A stretch of 64,000 bases of DNA from Saccharibacillus sp. JS10 (GCF_024436065.1 NZ_JANFNS010000001.1:558001-622000); one strand, 5' to 3'. Shown: positions 28,833 through 38,102, numbered from the stretch's first letter. Made by a program: numbers and translations. Notes: generated by a model not told the origin, from the sequence alone.

Positions 28833-28872
28833 CATTCGCCGTCGGGGCTGTTGTTCCTGCCGACGGCGAATG
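28833..28872 (-). terminator. Terminator of the amidase gene
   Basis: Perfect 13-base arms CATTCGCCGTCGG and CCGACGGCGAATG enclose a 14-base loop; the minus-strand transcript continues UUUUAGG. It separates the amidase gene (stop 28915) from the SLH gene. Confidence 0.88.
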
Positions 28873-28914
28873 TATGAATAAATCGTAACTTTTTTAGTTT
28901 TGATTGTATAGGGC

Positions 28915-30324
28915 TCAGACGCCCATATACTCTAGCAATCCTTTGGCAATTGCTTCAGCCACGCGTTGTTGGAACGCATCGTTTTTGAGTTGCGACGCGT
29001 CTCCAGCATTACTTACGAAGCCGATTTCCAGCAATGCCGCTGGCATATCCGTTTCGCGAATAACGTGGAAGTTCCCATATTGAACCTTGCGGTCTTTAAA
29101 GCCTGTTGCCGCAAGAATGTACTTATGCAGCGTAGTCGCAAGCGTTTTACTGCTATCGCGTTGATAATAGGTTTCTGTCCCGCTAGCCGCGGCAGAACCG
29201 CTATTATTGTGGATCGAGATAAAGACATCTGCTTTGACGTTTTTCGCAACACGTACACGTTCTTTCAGTTCCAAGAATGTATCGTCGCTACGACTCATGA
29301 CCACATCGACTTTCGGATTCTTTTTCATGATCGCTTCGACTTTAAGTGCGATCGCCAAGTTAATGTCTTTTTCACGAATTCCGTTACCGACTGCGCCAGG
29401 GTCATGAGCACCATGCCCTGCGTCGATTACCAATACCTTTTTGCCGTTGCCACCGACGTTTGTGTTCGGAGCCGCTACTTTGTCCAGCGATACGAATACG
29501 GATGTACCTTCTTTAGAAAGTTTATACGTATTGGCGCTTTTCAAATCAATGACGACTTGCACGACATTCGGGTTCGATTTCGGAACGAAATAACGAACTT
29601 GCGAAATGTTACTTGCCGAATCTGTAGAAATCGTGCCGACATCGCCTACGGCTAAGCCGTTACCGAGTGCCGGACCAAAACCTGTGTTGGACAGTTCAAG
29701 CAAAATACGGTTAGGGCCTGTAAGTACAGAATCTTTTACCGTAACCAATTTGTCAGTCGTCACCATCAGGCGATTATCGCTGAAACTGATTGCTTGCAGC
29801 TGCGCTTTGTCGCCTACAGGTGTCACGATTGGAGTTAGATTTCCTCCATCCGACGGAACCGAAGGCGTTGCACCGATTTGCCCTGCATTAGGGTTGCCCG
29901 CTGTGAACAAAAATACATTTTTCGCTGCGTTGTCCCACTTCACCTGAAGCCCCATTTGCGCGCTTACGAATCGCAAAGGCACATAGGTCGTTTGTTTGCT
30001 TGCCATAGCAGGTTCCGTTAAAGAAACCAGCGCTCCGTTTACAGAAGCCATACGTTGGTTAATGGTGAGTACTACAGTGTTCGCACCGCTGCCAATCGTA
30101 ACTTGACCTGCGGCTTGATTCCATTTGACCGAATAACCGAGTTGCTCAGAAACCACTCGAATCGGAACCATAGTCGTTTGATTGACTGTGAGTACATCTG
30201 CGTTTGCTAATTTCTGATTGTCCAACGTAATTGTCGTGCCAGACGAAGCTGCTTGTCCCGTATGCGGGAGCAAGAACATCAGCATCAGGACTGCCATGAC
30301 GGTTGATAATACATACTTTTTCAT
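28915..30324 (-). CDS. Secreted N-acetylmuramoyl-L-alanine amidase (copper-amine-oxidase-N, AMIN, Amidase_3)
   Basis: The 469-residue wall hydrolase has a signal peptide (MKKYVLSTVMAVLMLMFLLP, cleavage after QAA), two copper-amine-oxidase-N-type repeats (about residues 33-145, with VPIRVVSEQLGYSVKWNQA and VPLRFVSAQMGLQVKWDNA), an AMIN domain (~175-275) for wall targeting, and a zinc Amidase_3 domain from ~290 with VIDAGHGAHDPGAVG (first His), REKDINLAIA (Glu region), SIHNNS (His) and ALLEIGFVSNAGD (catalytic Glu). It cleaves the bond between muramic acid and the stem peptide. The ATG at 30324 has AGAGGTGG upstream; a longer frame lacks a signal peptide start. Confidence 0.94.
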   Translation of the reverse strand: MKKYVLSTVMAVLMLMFLLPHTGQAASSGTTITLDNQKLANADVLTVNQTTMVPIRVVSEQLGYSVKWNQAAGQVTIGSGANTVVLTINQRMASVNGALVSLTEPAMASKQTTYVPLRFVSAQMGLQVKWDNAAKNVFLFTAGNPNAGQIGATPSVPSDGGNLTPIVTPVGDKAQLQAISFSDNRLMVTTDKLVTVKDSVLTGPNRILLELSNTGFGPALGNGLAVGDVGTISTDSASNISQVRYFVPKSNPNVVQVVIDLKSANTYKLSKEGTSVFVSLDKVAAPNTNVGGNGKKVLVIDAGHGAHDPGAVGNGIREKDINLAIALKVEAIMKKNPKVDVVMSRSDDTFLELKERVRVAKNVKADVFISIHNNSGSAAASGTETYYQRDSSKTLATTLHKYILAATGFKDRKVQYGNFHVIRETDMPAALLEIGFVSNAGDASQLKNDAFQQRVAEAIAKGLLEYMGV

Positions 30325-30440
30325 TCGTCCACCTCTAACTTCTTCGCTTTTTTCGTCGAAATTCCGACCGTATCCGCTTGCTCCCAAACGAATTGCCAGA
30401 ATCCGAACTATTGACATCCCAACAGTTGCCTACGTTCACT

Positions 30441-30468
30441 TAGACGCGAACTTTTTTTGAAAGTTGCG
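30441..30468 (-). promoter_or_regulatory. ECF-type promoter candidate upstream of the amidase gene
   Basis: On the minus strand CGCAAC (30468-30463), 16 bases, CGTCTA (30446-30441). This resembles the element before the ECF sigma gene in this window (TGCAAC, 17 bases, CGTCTA at 62541-62513), and both have TTT after the -35 core. It lies about 117 bp before the amidase start. Confidence 0.55.
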
Positions 30469-30543
30469 GTAATGATCTCATTTTTGTTACCTATTTCTTA
30501 TCGGCAATTTTTTGCGATCATACATAGATTTTGATAAAAAACC

Positions 30544-30954
30544 TTAACTTTTTTTGATTTGCTCGCTAGATTGCAGCACTTTTTGTTCGATTTCGGATTT
30601 GTCCTTATGTACAGAAACCGGAATAGATGCTGCAAAACATTCGTATAAATCTCGAAAGACTTCGCCTAGATTTTCACTATACGGAATCTGAAAATAATCG
30701 CGAAGCATCCGTGCATCGGCTACAAACTGCCATTTGGTCGCCGGAACCGTAAACCGCTCTTTCAACCTGTTTACTCGTACAAATTCAACTTTCATCAAAG
30801 CATCACTCTGTTTGTCTTCGCCGGCTGCATACGGTCTAACCAATACAATATAGTTTTGCTTGTTATACGCAAACATAAAACTATCGATCAAGCATTGTTT
30901 TTTCTTCATGTCTTTTTTTAGTTTGTGCAAGTTTTGAAATAAAAAAGAACCCAT
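30544..30954 (-). CDS. DUF6037-like protein of unknown function
   Basis: With the ATG at 30954 (AAGGAG six bases upstream) the product has 136 residues. The pattern NLHKLKKDM...IDSFMFAYNKQNYIVLVRPY...DALMKVEFVRVNRLKERF...FVADARMLRDYFQIPYSENLGEVFRDLYECF resembles what I remember of the DUF6037 family (phage- and mobile-element-associated bacterial proteins), but this is from memory and needs a profile search. No signal peptide or membrane helix; the C-terminus is Lys/Glu/Ser-rich. It is transcribed alone from a good promoter. Function unknown. Confidence 0.6.
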   Translation of the reverse strand: MGSFLFQNLHKLKKDMKKKQCLIDSFMFAYNKQNYIVLVRPYAAGEDKQSDALMKVEFVRVNRLKERFTVPATKWQFVADARMLRDYFQIPYSENLGEVFRDLYECFAASIPVSVHKDKSEIEQKVLQSSEQIKKS

Positions 30955-30995
30955 ATCCATCTCCTTCGCTGCATGTCCGTCAACCACCCTTTCGT

Positions 30996-31024
30996 ATTAT
31001 AAAAGAAGACAGATACACATCCAA
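30996..31024 (-). promoter_or_regulatory. Sigma-A promoter of the DUF6037-like gene
   Basis: TTGGAT (31024-31019), 17 bases, TATAAT (31001-30996), ending 42 bp before the chosen ATG. Confidence 0.75.
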
Positions 31025-31044
31025 CCTTTTTTCGATTTCAAAAC

Positions 31045-31078
31045 AAAAAAGCGCCGCTTCCTCAAGGAAACGACGCTT
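31045..31078 (-). terminator. Intrinsic terminator of leuCD
   Basis: In the minus-strand RNA the arms (31078-31066 and 31061-31049) form a 13-base stem with two G-U pairs and a four-base loop, followed by UUUUUUGUUU. It is 34 bp after the leuD stop. Confidence 0.92.
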
Positions 31079-31111
31079 GAACGTTATTACCGAATTTGCC
31101 GTAATTTAGAC

Positions 31112-31714
31112 TTAAGCGTAAGCTCGTTGCGAGCGTGATTCTTCATAAGCCGAAATCTCGTCTTCATGCTGAAGCGTCAAGCCGATATCGTCCAGACCTT
31201 GAAGCAAAAATTGACGGCGGTGTTCATCCAGATCGAATTCGATACGCAGACCATACTCATCCGTCAACACTTTGTTTTCCAGATCGACGTTCAGACTATA
31301 ACCTTCATGCTCCGCTGTACGGCTAAACAAATCTTGGACTTGTTCTTCCGACAGTTTGATTGGCAAAATCCCGTTTTTGAAGCAGTTGTTATAGAAGATA
31401 TCCGCAAAAGACGGCGCAATCACGCAGCGGAATCCATAATCCATAATCGCCCACGGTGCGTGTTCACGAGAAGATCCGCAACCGAAGTTGGCACGGGAAA
31501 TCAATACTTCTGCGCCTTGATAACGCGGCTTGTTCATTTCGAACGAAGGATTCACTTCTCCCGCTTCGTCAAAACGCCATTCGAAAAAGAGAAATTGACC
31601 AAATCCTGTGCGTTCAATCCGTTTCAAAAATTGCTTCGGAATGATCGCGTCCGTATCGACATTGACCCGATCGACTGGAGCAACCAGTCCGTTTAGTTGT
31701 TTGAATGCGTCCAT
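31112..31714 (-). CDS. leuD: 3-isopropylmalate dehydratase small subunit
   Basis: The 200-residue swivel subunit works with LeuC to isomerise 2-isopropylmalate to 3-isopropylmalate in leucine synthesis. Typical blocks are [22 protein letters not shown] near the N-terminus, [35 protein letters not shown] (substrate-binding SSREHA) and [10 protein letters not shown]. Length matches the family. It is 34 bp downstream of leuC with RBS GAAGGGG. Confidence 0.97.
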   Translation of the reverse strand: MDAFKQLNGLVAPVDRVNVDTDAIIPKQFLKRIERTGFGQFLFFEWRFDEAGEVNPSFEMNKPRYQGAEVLISRANFGCGSSREHAPWAIMDYGFRCVIAPSFADIFYNNCFKNGILPIKLSEEQVQDLFSRTAEHEGYSLNVDLENKVLTDEYGLRIEFDLDEHRRQFLLQGLDDIGLTLQHEDEISAYEESRSQRAYA

Positions 31715-31748
31715 ATAAGCCCCTTCTTTCCGAAAAGTTTATCCGTAA

Positions 31749-33170
31749 TTAGCTAACGACTTCTGTTTTGAATTTCCAATCGCGTACATCTGTGAAATGA
31801 CCTTCGATCGCAGCAGCGGCAGCCATTGCCGGCGATACCAGATGCGTACGTCCTCCGCGGCCTTGACGACCTTCGAAGTTACGGTTGGATGTCGAAGCAC
31901 AACGTTGTCCCGGTTGCAGGACGTCAGGGTTCATTGCCAAGCACATACTGCACCCTGCTTCGCGCCATTCGAATCCGGCTTCGCGGAATACAACGTCCAG
32001 ACCTTCTTGTTCCGCTTGCAGCTTCACGCGTCCCGAACCCGGAACGACGATTGCTGTTACGTTTTGCGCAACCGTGTAGCCTTTGGCAATCTCGGCAGCC
32101 GCTCTCAAATCTTCAATCCGTCCGTTTGTGCACGAACCGATAAAGACATAGTCAACTGGGATTTCAGACATTTTCGTACCTGGAACCAGATCCATGTACT
32201 CCAATGCTTTTTCAGCCGCGCGGCGCTCATTCTCTGTCGTGAAGTCGGCTGGATTCGGAACAACCGAATCGATGTTCGTTCCCATACCCGGGCTTGTACC
32301 CCAAGTCACCTGAGGAATCAGTGTATCGACATCGAATTCTACGATATGGTCATACGTTGCGCCTTCGTCCGTCACAAGATTTTTCCAATCTTCGACAGCA
32401 GCCTCGAAAGCGGCACCTTGCGGCGCATATTCGCGACCTTGAATATAATTGAATGTCGTTTCGTCCGGTGCAATCAGACCCGCTCTTGCTCCACCTTCGA
32501 TCGACATATTGCAGACGGTCATCCGTTCTTCCATCGTCAATTTGCGAATCGATTCGCCTGTGTATTCCAGTACGTAACCTGTTGCAAAGTCTGTACCATA
32601 CTTAGCAATAACGCCAAGAATCATATCTTTTGCCGTAACGCCCGGTTTGCGATTGCCGATAAAACGAACTTCCATCGTTTTGGATTTCGCTTGCTGCAGA
32701 CATTGCGTCGCCAGGACGTGTTCCACTTCGCTCGTACCAATACCGAACGACAAAGCGCCGAATGCACCGTGCGTAGACGTATGGCTATCGCCGCATACGA
32801 TTGTTTTGCCCGGATAAGTCAGTCCCAGCTCCGGTCCCATAACGTGCACAACGCCTTGATCGATCGTATCGAGGTCAAACAATTTGACGCCGAAGTCTTT
32901 ACAGTTTTGGCTCAACGTATCGATTTGTTGCTTCGAGATCGGATCTTTGATATTAAAACGATCCGTAGTCGGTACGTTATGATCCATCGTAGCGAATGTG
33001 CGTTCAGGACGACGAACTTTACGATTGCTCAGACGCAGACCTTCGAATGCCTGTGGCGACGTCACTTCATGGACCAGATGCAAATCGATATAAAGGATAG
33101 ACGGCTTGCCTTCTTCTTGATGAATCACGTGATTTTCCCAAATTTTCTCATACATCGTTTTTTTACTCAT
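31749..33170 (-). CDS. leuC: 3-isopropylmalate dehydratase large subunit
   Basis: The aconitase-family large subunit (473 residues from the ATG at 33170; a GTG three codons upstream overlaps the likely RBS GGGGTGA) carries the 4Fe-4S cluster. Motifs seen are [72 protein letters not shown] (first cluster Cys) and [13 protein letters not shown] (two more Cys). It pairs with LeuD encoded next. A LysR gene is divergent upstream, and no other leucine genes are in the window. Confidence 0.97.
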   Translation of the reverse strand: MSKKTMYEKIWENHVIHQEEGKPSILYIDLHLVHEVTSPQAFEGLRLSNRKVRRPERTFATMDHNVPTTDRFNIKDPISKQQIDTLSQNCKDFGVKLFDLDTIDQGVVHVMGPELGLTYPGKTIVCGDSHTSTHGAFGALSFGIGTSEVEHVLATQCLQQAKSKTMEVRFIGNRKPGVTAKDMILGVIAKYGTDFATGYVLEYTGESIRKLTMEERMTVCNMSIEGGARAGLIAPDETTFNYIQGREYAPQGAAFEAAVEDWKNLVTDEGATYDHIVEFDVDTLIPQVTWGTSPGMGTNIDSVVPNPADFTTENERRAAEKALEYMDLVPGTKMSEIPVDYVFIGSCTNGRIEDLRAAAEIAKGYTVAQNVTAIVVPGSGRVKLQAEQEGLDVVFREAGFEWREAGCSMCLAMNPDVLQPGQRCASTSNRNFEGRQGRGGRTHLVSPAMAAAAAIEGHFTDVRDWKFKTEVVS

Positions 33171-33287
33171 CTGTTTCACCCCGCTACTGGATTTAAAACC
33201 GCCGACTTTTTGCAGCTGGTTTTGTTAGTAGGTTAAATATAACATGGTCATGTCTCATTGTTCCAAGATATAATAACTATAATCCTA

Positions 33288-33302
33288 ATAGGTTATGCCT
33301 AT
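33288..33302. promoter_or_regulatory. LysR-type operator candidate between leuC and the LysR gene
   Basis: ATAGG-TTATG-CCTAT is a perfect five-base inverted repeat containing the T-N11-A core of LysR-family sites. It lies 118 bp upstream of leuC and 44 bp upstream of the divergent regulator gene, the usual place for such a site. A further dyad ACATG-GT-CATGT lies at 33242-33253. Confidence 0.55.
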
Positions 33303-33345
33303 AGAGCGATCTTGATCTTTTTATTAAAAAGGAGCCTGAACAGTC

Positions 33346-34263
33346 ATGGAATTGAGACAACTTCAATACGCGCTTATGATTGCCGCCGAACACAACTTCT
33401 CCCGAGCCGCGGAAAAGCTGCATATTGCCCAACCTTCATTAAGCCAACAATTGTCGAAGTTAGAAAAAGAACTCGGCGTTCTGTTATTTCAGCGCAATAC
33501 AAGTACAGTAGAACTCACGCACGCCGGACGCGAATTTATGAAACGCGCACAACGCATCATTGATGAAATGGATCTGCTTCGCGTCGAAATGGAAGATATT
33601 TCGCAACTACGCAAAGGGCATATTACGGTCGGCAGTATGCCGATTACCGGCTCGCATCTGCTCCCTCATGTTCTTCCGACTTTTCGTAGCGGCTATCCGG
33701 GCGTTGCCGTCACCCTATTAGAAGACACTTCGCTTCATCTGGAACGGTTGACGGCAAATGGGAAGACCGATATCAGCCTTCTTTCTCTCCCTCTCACAGA
33801 GCCGACGCTTGATTACGAACGGATTACCGACGAGCCGATCGATCTTGCTGTTCCGCCAGGTCACCGTTTAGCCCTACATGCCGATTCCACTTCTATAACA
33901 GGTATCGATATCAAAGAACTGGAACATGAACCTTTTATCATTTTGAAGCAAGGGCAAGGTTTTCGGAAAATGGTCCTCGATCTATGCCGGGAAGCGGGTT
34001 TTGAACCTCAAGTCGTGTTTGAAAGCAGCAATATGGAGACCCTCCAATCGTTGGTCGCTGCCGGAATGGGCGTGACGCTCGTTCCTCGTTTCGTTGCTCG
34101 CTCCAAACACAGTTCGCTTCTGCCTGTATATATCCCTTTGGCAGAGCCGGTTCCTTATCGGACATTAGTGATCGCTTACCGCAAAGGCAGGTCGCTTTCT
34201 CAGGCTGCTCAAGCTTTTATCGATACGCTGCGCGTAACAATGAGCGGAATCTCGCGTTCTTAG
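33346..34263 (+). CDS. LysR family transcriptional regulator, probable regulator of leuCD
   Basis: The 305-residue protein has the LysR winged helix at its N-terminus (MELRQLQYALMIAAEHNFSRAAEKLHIAQPSLSQQLSKLEKELG) and a periplasmic-binding-protein-like effector domain (about residues 90-300). The divergent layout with leuCD and the T-N11-A site in between support control of that operon, with the pathway intermediate 2-isopropylmalate as likely co-inducer by analogy with LeuO/LysR biosynthetic regulators. That is inference. RBS AAAGGAG is eleven bases before the ATG. Confidence 0.93.
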   Translation: MELRQLQYALMIAAEHNFSRAAEKLHIAQPSLSQQLSKLEKELGVLLFQRNTSTVELTHAGREFMKRAQRIIDEMDLLRVEMEDISQLRKGHITVGSMPITGSHLLPHVLPTFRSGYPGVAVTLLEDTSLHLERLTANGKTDISLLSLPLTEPTLDYERITDEPIDLAVPPGHRLALHADSTSITGIDIKELEHEPFIILKQGQGFRKMVLDLCREAGFEPQVVFESSNMETLQSLVAAGMGVTLVPRFVARSKHSSLLPVYIPLAEPVPYRTLVIAYRKGRSLSQAAQAFIDTLRVTMSGISRS

Positions 34264-34341
34264 CGCACCATGATCCAGCTTCATGCTCCGATTCGGAAAA
34301 GCGTCGCTGCGATATTTCGTTGCTTCATTAAAATTACGGCT

Positions 34342-34370
34342 TTTACAAAAAGCGTTCGCCGTGCTATTCT
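34342..34370 (+). promoter_or_regulatory. Sigma-A promoter of the proBAC operon
   Basis: TTTACA (34342-34347), 17 bases, TATTCT (34365-34370), immediately before the T-box leader. Confidence 0.65.
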
Positions 34371-34377
34371 AGGAAAA

Positions 34378-34695
34378 ATGAAATGTAACGTCGCAATGAC
34401 GGGACCAGTAAGAAAGTGTCTCCCTTCCAGAGAGTAGATTCCGGTACGATTGTCTACGCAAACTTCGGTGTTTGTCCAGAAAATCGTCGGCTGTGAGAAT
34501 TTACGGGCAAGATCTTTCCGAAGCCTATCCCCGAGCAATCCGAATGTCCAAATTCGGACGGTTCCTCTCCGTTAACGGAGGTTGAAGTGGGACGGGCAAA
34601 ACCCGTCAATCAAGGTGGTACCGCGGAAGCTCTTATTCGGCTTTCGTCCTTCGTGTAGCTTAAGCTATGCGTGAGGACGAAAGCCTTTTTATTTT
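34378..34695 (+). promoter_or_regulatory. T-box leader of proBAC, probably sensing uncharged tRNA-Pro
   Basis: The leader carries Stem I features (AGTAAGAAAG, CAGAGAG, a GTGAGAA element), the invariant T-box AGGTGGTACCGCGG at 34613-34626, and a terminator with arms GGCTTTCGTCCT (34639-34650) and AGGACGAAAGCC (34674-34685) followed by a T-run. Uncharged tRNA stabilises the antiterminator and lets proB be read. Proline specificity follows from the downstream genes; a CCU triplet followed by A at 34524-34526 is the best specifier candidate, but I did not fold Stem I fully. Confidence 0.93.
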
Positions 34696-34721
34696 GCTGT
34701 AGACAGAAAGAAGGAGATTGA

Positions 34722-35825
34722 ATGTCCAAACGTATCGTTGTCAAAATCGGCAGCAGTTCGTTAACCGGCGATCAAGGCGGGCTGAATCGTGAAGCGATTG
34801 CCTACTTCGCAAGCGAACTTGCCGGGCTTTATAAATTAGGTTATCAGCCTTTACTCGTGACTTCCGGGGCTGTTGCTGCCGGGTTCCGTGCGATCGGATA
34901 TACGGAACGTCCCAAAAAACTGCACGAGAAACAAGCTTCGGCAGCAGTGGGACAAGCTTTATTGATGCAAGCTTATCAAGAAGCTTTAGCTCGTGATCAA
35001 AGAGTCGCCGCACAAATTTTGCTAACCCGTACCGACTTTCATAGTCGCAAACGGATCGGAAGTGCTGTGATGACCATCGAAGAGTTGTTGGAACGCGGAA
35101 TTTTACCGATTTTTAATGAAAATGATACGGTATCCGTCGATGAATTAAAATTCGGCGATAACGATACCCTCTCTGCTCTGGTCGCCAATCTGGTCAAAGC
35201 TGATCGATTGATCATCTTGACCGATACCGACGGACTGTATAGCGCTGATCCGCGTCATGATCCTTCGGCGTTCAAATACGAAGTCATCGACGAAATCGAC
35301 GATGACATTTACCGCATGGCTGGCGGCTCTGGCAGCAGTGTCGGAACCGGCGGGATGCGTTCGAAGCTAGATGCCGCTCGTATCGCGACTCGCGGCGGTG
35401 TTCCGGTATTTGTCGGCCGTGCCAACGAGTTAGGCGATTTGAAGCAAGCTGCCGAAGGCGGCGGCAAAGGCACGCATTTTACAACCAAACTCGCTGCAAT
35501 GCCGGTCAAAAAGCAGTGGCTCGGTTATCTATCGCGTCCGTTAGGCGCACTGGTTGTCGATGCCGGAGCGCAGCGCGCGCTGATCGAAGAAGGTCGTAGC
35601 TTGCTTCCCGTAGGGATCGTGTCTGTAGAAGGGCAATTCCACGCCGGAGACGTCGTCGAAGTTCGTGGAGCCGGTGGCGATATGATCGGACGCGGCGTCG
35701 TGAATTACGATATAGAAGATTTGCAGAAAGTCTGCGGTCTATCTGGCACTCAAGTATTGGAGACGTTAACTGTCGTAAACCGACTTGAAGCGATCCACCG
35801 AGACGAGTGGGTATTACTGCGATAA
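34722..35825 (+). CDS. proB: Glutamate 5-kinase
   Basis: The 367-residue enzyme phosphorylates glutamate in the first step of proline synthesis. N-terminal amino-acid kinase domain with KIGSSSLTG and VTSGAVAAGF, FNENDTVSVDELKFGDND for substrate binding, and TDTDGLYSADPR; the C-terminal ~90 residues form a PUA domain (GQFHAGDVVEVRGAGGDMIGRG). The full-length PUA form is usually feedback-inhibited by proline. RBS AAGGAG precedes the ATG. First gene behind the T-box leader. Confidence 0.97.
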   Translation: MSKRIVVKIGSSSLTGDQGGLNREAIAYFASELAGLYKLGYQPLLVTSGAVAAGFRAIGYTERPKKLHEKQASAAVGQALLMQAYQEALARDQRVAAQILLTRTDFHSRKRIGSAVMTIEELLERGILPIFNENDTVSVDELKFGDNDTLSALVANLVKADRLIILTDTDGLYSADPRHDPSAFKYEVIDEIDDDIYRMAGGSGSSVGTGGMRSKLDAARIATRGGVPVFVGRANELGDLKQAAEGGGKGTHFTTKLAAMPVKKQWLGYLSRPLGALVVDAGAQRALIEEGRSLLPVGIVSVEGQFHAGDVVEVRGAGGDMIGRGVVNYDIEDLQKVCGLSGTQVLETLTVVNRLEAIHRDEWVLLR

Positions 35826-35867
35826 ATCTTGATTGCTAAAGATTGTATGATCAAAGGAGGACTATTC

Positions 35868-37124
35868 ATGAATCAGTCAAGTGAAGTCGTATTGAAAGCA
35901 ACACGTGCCGGCGAGGCTGCCAGAGGTCTTGCGACATTATCTACGCAGCAAAAAAACACAGCTTTGCTTGCAATGGCAGATAGGTTGGTTGCCGAAGGAG
36001 CTTCGCTGATCGAAGCGAACCGCGAAGACTTGGAGCGTGGACGCGCGAACGGAACGAGCGAATCACTACTAGATCGACTCATGCTTAATGAAGATCGGAT
36101 CGGAAGCATCGCCGATGCACTGCGTCTTGTCGCTGAGTTACCTGATCCAACGGGTCAAGTCCTAGAGCAGATTGAACGTCCAAATGGACTTCGAATCGAA
36201 AAAGTCACTGTACCGCTTGGGGTAATCGGAATCATCTATGAAGCTCGTCCGAACGTTACCGTCGATGCTGCAGCGCTTTGTTTGAAAACAGGGAATGCGG
36301 TCGTGCTGCGCGGCGGTTCCGCGGCTCTATCGACGAACAAAAAGATTGCCGAAGTGCTACGCAGTGCGTTGTCGGAAACCGATGTGCCTTTTGAAGCGCT
36401 GCAAGTGATCGAAGACTCTTCTCGATCTTCGGTTGATGAGATGCTCAAATTAAACGGTCTATTGGATGTAATCATTCCACGCGGCGGTCGTTCACTGATC
36501 GATAACGTCGTACAGAACGCTACAGTCCCGGTCATCGAGACCGGCGCAGGTGTTTGTCACACGTACATCGATGCTTCTGCTGATGTGGATATGGCGACGC
36601 AGATCGCGATCAATGCCAAAGTACAGCGTCCTTCCGTCTGCAACTCGATGGAGACGCTCATTATTCATCAAGACTTCGCGCAGAAGCATTTGCGGAGTCT
36701 GGCGAATCAATTCTTAGAGCAACATGTAGAATTACGCGGCGACGAATCGACTTGCTACATCGTACCGGAAGCAAAGCTTGCGACCGAAGAAGATTATGCA
36801 ACCGAATATAACGACTATATTCTTAATCTTAAGATCGTCTCGGATCTGGATGAAGCCGCTGCGCATATCGCGAAGTTCGGCACGAAACATTCCGAATGTA
36901 TCGTAACTGAAAATGATGAACATGCAGTCCGCTTCTTGAATGAAATCGATGCCGCAGCTGTCTATCATAATGCGTCGACTCGATTCACGGATGGATTCGA
37001 ATTCGGATTTGGCGCCGAAATCGGAATCAGTACGCAAAAATTGCATGCCAGAGGTCCTATGGGATTGCCAGCGTTAACTTCGTCGCAATACCGGATTTAC
37101 GGAAACGGACAGATTCGCAACTGA
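35868..37124 (+). CDS. proA: Glutamate-5-semialdehyde dehydrogenase (gamma-glutamyl phosphate reductase)
   Basis: The 418-residue enzyme reduces gamma-glutamyl phosphate with NADPH. Recognised blocks include LGVIGIIYEARPNVTVDAAALCLKTGNAVVLRGG, VPVIETGAGVCHTYID, KVQRPSVCNSMETL with the catalytic Cys, and FGAEIGISTQKLHARGPMGL. The ATG at 35868 has AAAGGAGG upstream; the longer frame has no RBS. It follows proB by 42 bp and precedes proC by 52 bp. Confidence 0.97.
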   Translation: MNQSSEVVLKATRAGEAARGLATLSTQQKNTALLAMADRLVAEGASLIEANREDLERGRANGTSESLLDRLMLNEDRIGSIADALRLVAELPDPTGQVLEQIERPNGLRIEKVTVPLGVIGIIYEARPNVTVDAAALCLKTGNAVVLRGGSAALSTNKKIAEVLRSALSETDVPFEALQVIEDSSRSSVDEMLKLNGLLDVIIPRGGRSLIDNVVQNATVPVIETGAGVCHTYIDASADVDMATQIAINAKVQRPSVCNSMETLIIHQDFAQKHLRSLANQFLEQHVELRGDESTCYIVPEAKLATEEDYATEYNDYILNLKIVSDLDEAAAHIAKFGTKHSECIVTENDEHAVRFLNEIDAAAVYHNASTRFTDGFEFGFGAEIGISTQKLHARGPMGLPALTSSQYRIYGNGQIRN

Positions 37125-37176
37125 TCCCTATTCAAATAAACATTCAAATCAATAAATTGAAAGGAACGGTGATTAT

Positions 37177-38043
37177 ATGACTTCACCTTCTACACAAATT
37201 CAAGAACGTATTTGCTTTTTCGGAGCAGGTTCGATGGCGGAAGCTGTCGCGCGAGGTCTAGTTGAAGGTTCCGTCGTTTCGCCGGAGTCGATCACTTTTT
37301 TGAACCGCAGCGATCAAGCTAAGCTTGACGGTCTCAAGCAACGTTACGGTACGCCGGGTACCAATGATCCTGCCGAAAAAGAACAAGTCTTGCGGGACTC
37401 TTCGATCGTCATTTTGGCAATGAAACCGAAAGACGCTGCTGAAGCGCTCAATCAGCTCGGTACGCTGATCCAGCCTCAAACGGTCGTAGTATCGATGATT
37501 GCGGGTCTATCGATTGCAACGTTACGCGGATTGCTTGGACAGCCTCAGCAACCGATTGTGCGTACGATGCCGAATACGTCAAGCGGAATCGGTCTTGGTG
37601 TAACCGGGATGAGCTATTCCGAAGGATTATCATCGGAGCAAAAGCAGACTTCGCGCTTGTTGTTCGAAGCTGTCGGAATCGTCGTCGAAACCGAAGAATC
37701 GAAGATCGACGCTCTGACCGGGATTTCAGGTAGCGGCCCAGCTTATGTGTACTACATGATGGAAGCTTTGATCGAAGCGGCAAAACTCGGAGGCATGACC
37801 GCTGAGCAAGCTCGCGATATGACGATTCAGACCGTGCTGGGCGCCGCTGAAATGGTTCGTCAGACAGGTGAGGAACCTGCTGAACTTCGCCGAAAAGTCA
37901 CTTCGCCGAACGGCGCGACTCAAGCCGCGATAGCGAAGCTTGACGAGAGCGACTTCTACGGGGCTGTCGTTCGCGCGGCGGCACGTTGCTCGGAACGTTC
38001 CGCAGAAATGGGACAGGACTTAGAGAAGCAAGTCAAAGCATAA
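37177..38043 (+). CDS. proC: Pyrroline-5-carboxylate reductase
   Basis: The 288-residue NAD(P)H enzyme makes proline from pyrroline-5-carboxylate. The Rossmann motif is FFGAGSMAEAVARGL; RTMPNTSSGIGLGVTGMS and ALTGISGSGPAYVYYMMEALIEAAKLGGM are hallmark blocks, as is KVTSPNGATQAAI. RBS AAAGGAACGG lies upstream of the ATG. It completes a full B-A-C proline operon under one T-box. Confidence 0.97.
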   Translation: MTSPSTQIQERICFFGAGSMAEAVARGLVEGSVVSPESITFLNRSDQAKLDGLKQRYGTPGTNDPAEKEQVLRDSSIVILAMKPKDAAEALNQLGTLIQPQTVVVSMIAGLSIATLRGLLGQPQQPIVRTMPNTSSGIGLGVTGMSYSEGLSSEQKQTSRLLFEAVGIVVETEESKIDALTGISGSGPAYVYYMMEALIEAAKLGGMTAEQARDMTIQTVLGAAEMVRQTGEEPAELRRKVTSPNGATQAAIAKLDESDFYGAVVRAAARCSERSAEMGQDLEKQVKA

Positions 38044-38102
38044 AATCGTTGACGAGAGAAAAACTTTGTAGCTGAGATTTGTTCGGCGATCTTAGTCGCT
38101 GC

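Noticed and set aside
31797-33236. Open frame of 479 codons on the plus strand opposite leuC
   Set aside because: It is an antisense shadow of leuC: no RBS, unusual composition rich in Arg, Cys and Phe, and no domain, while the minus strand has a full LeuC.
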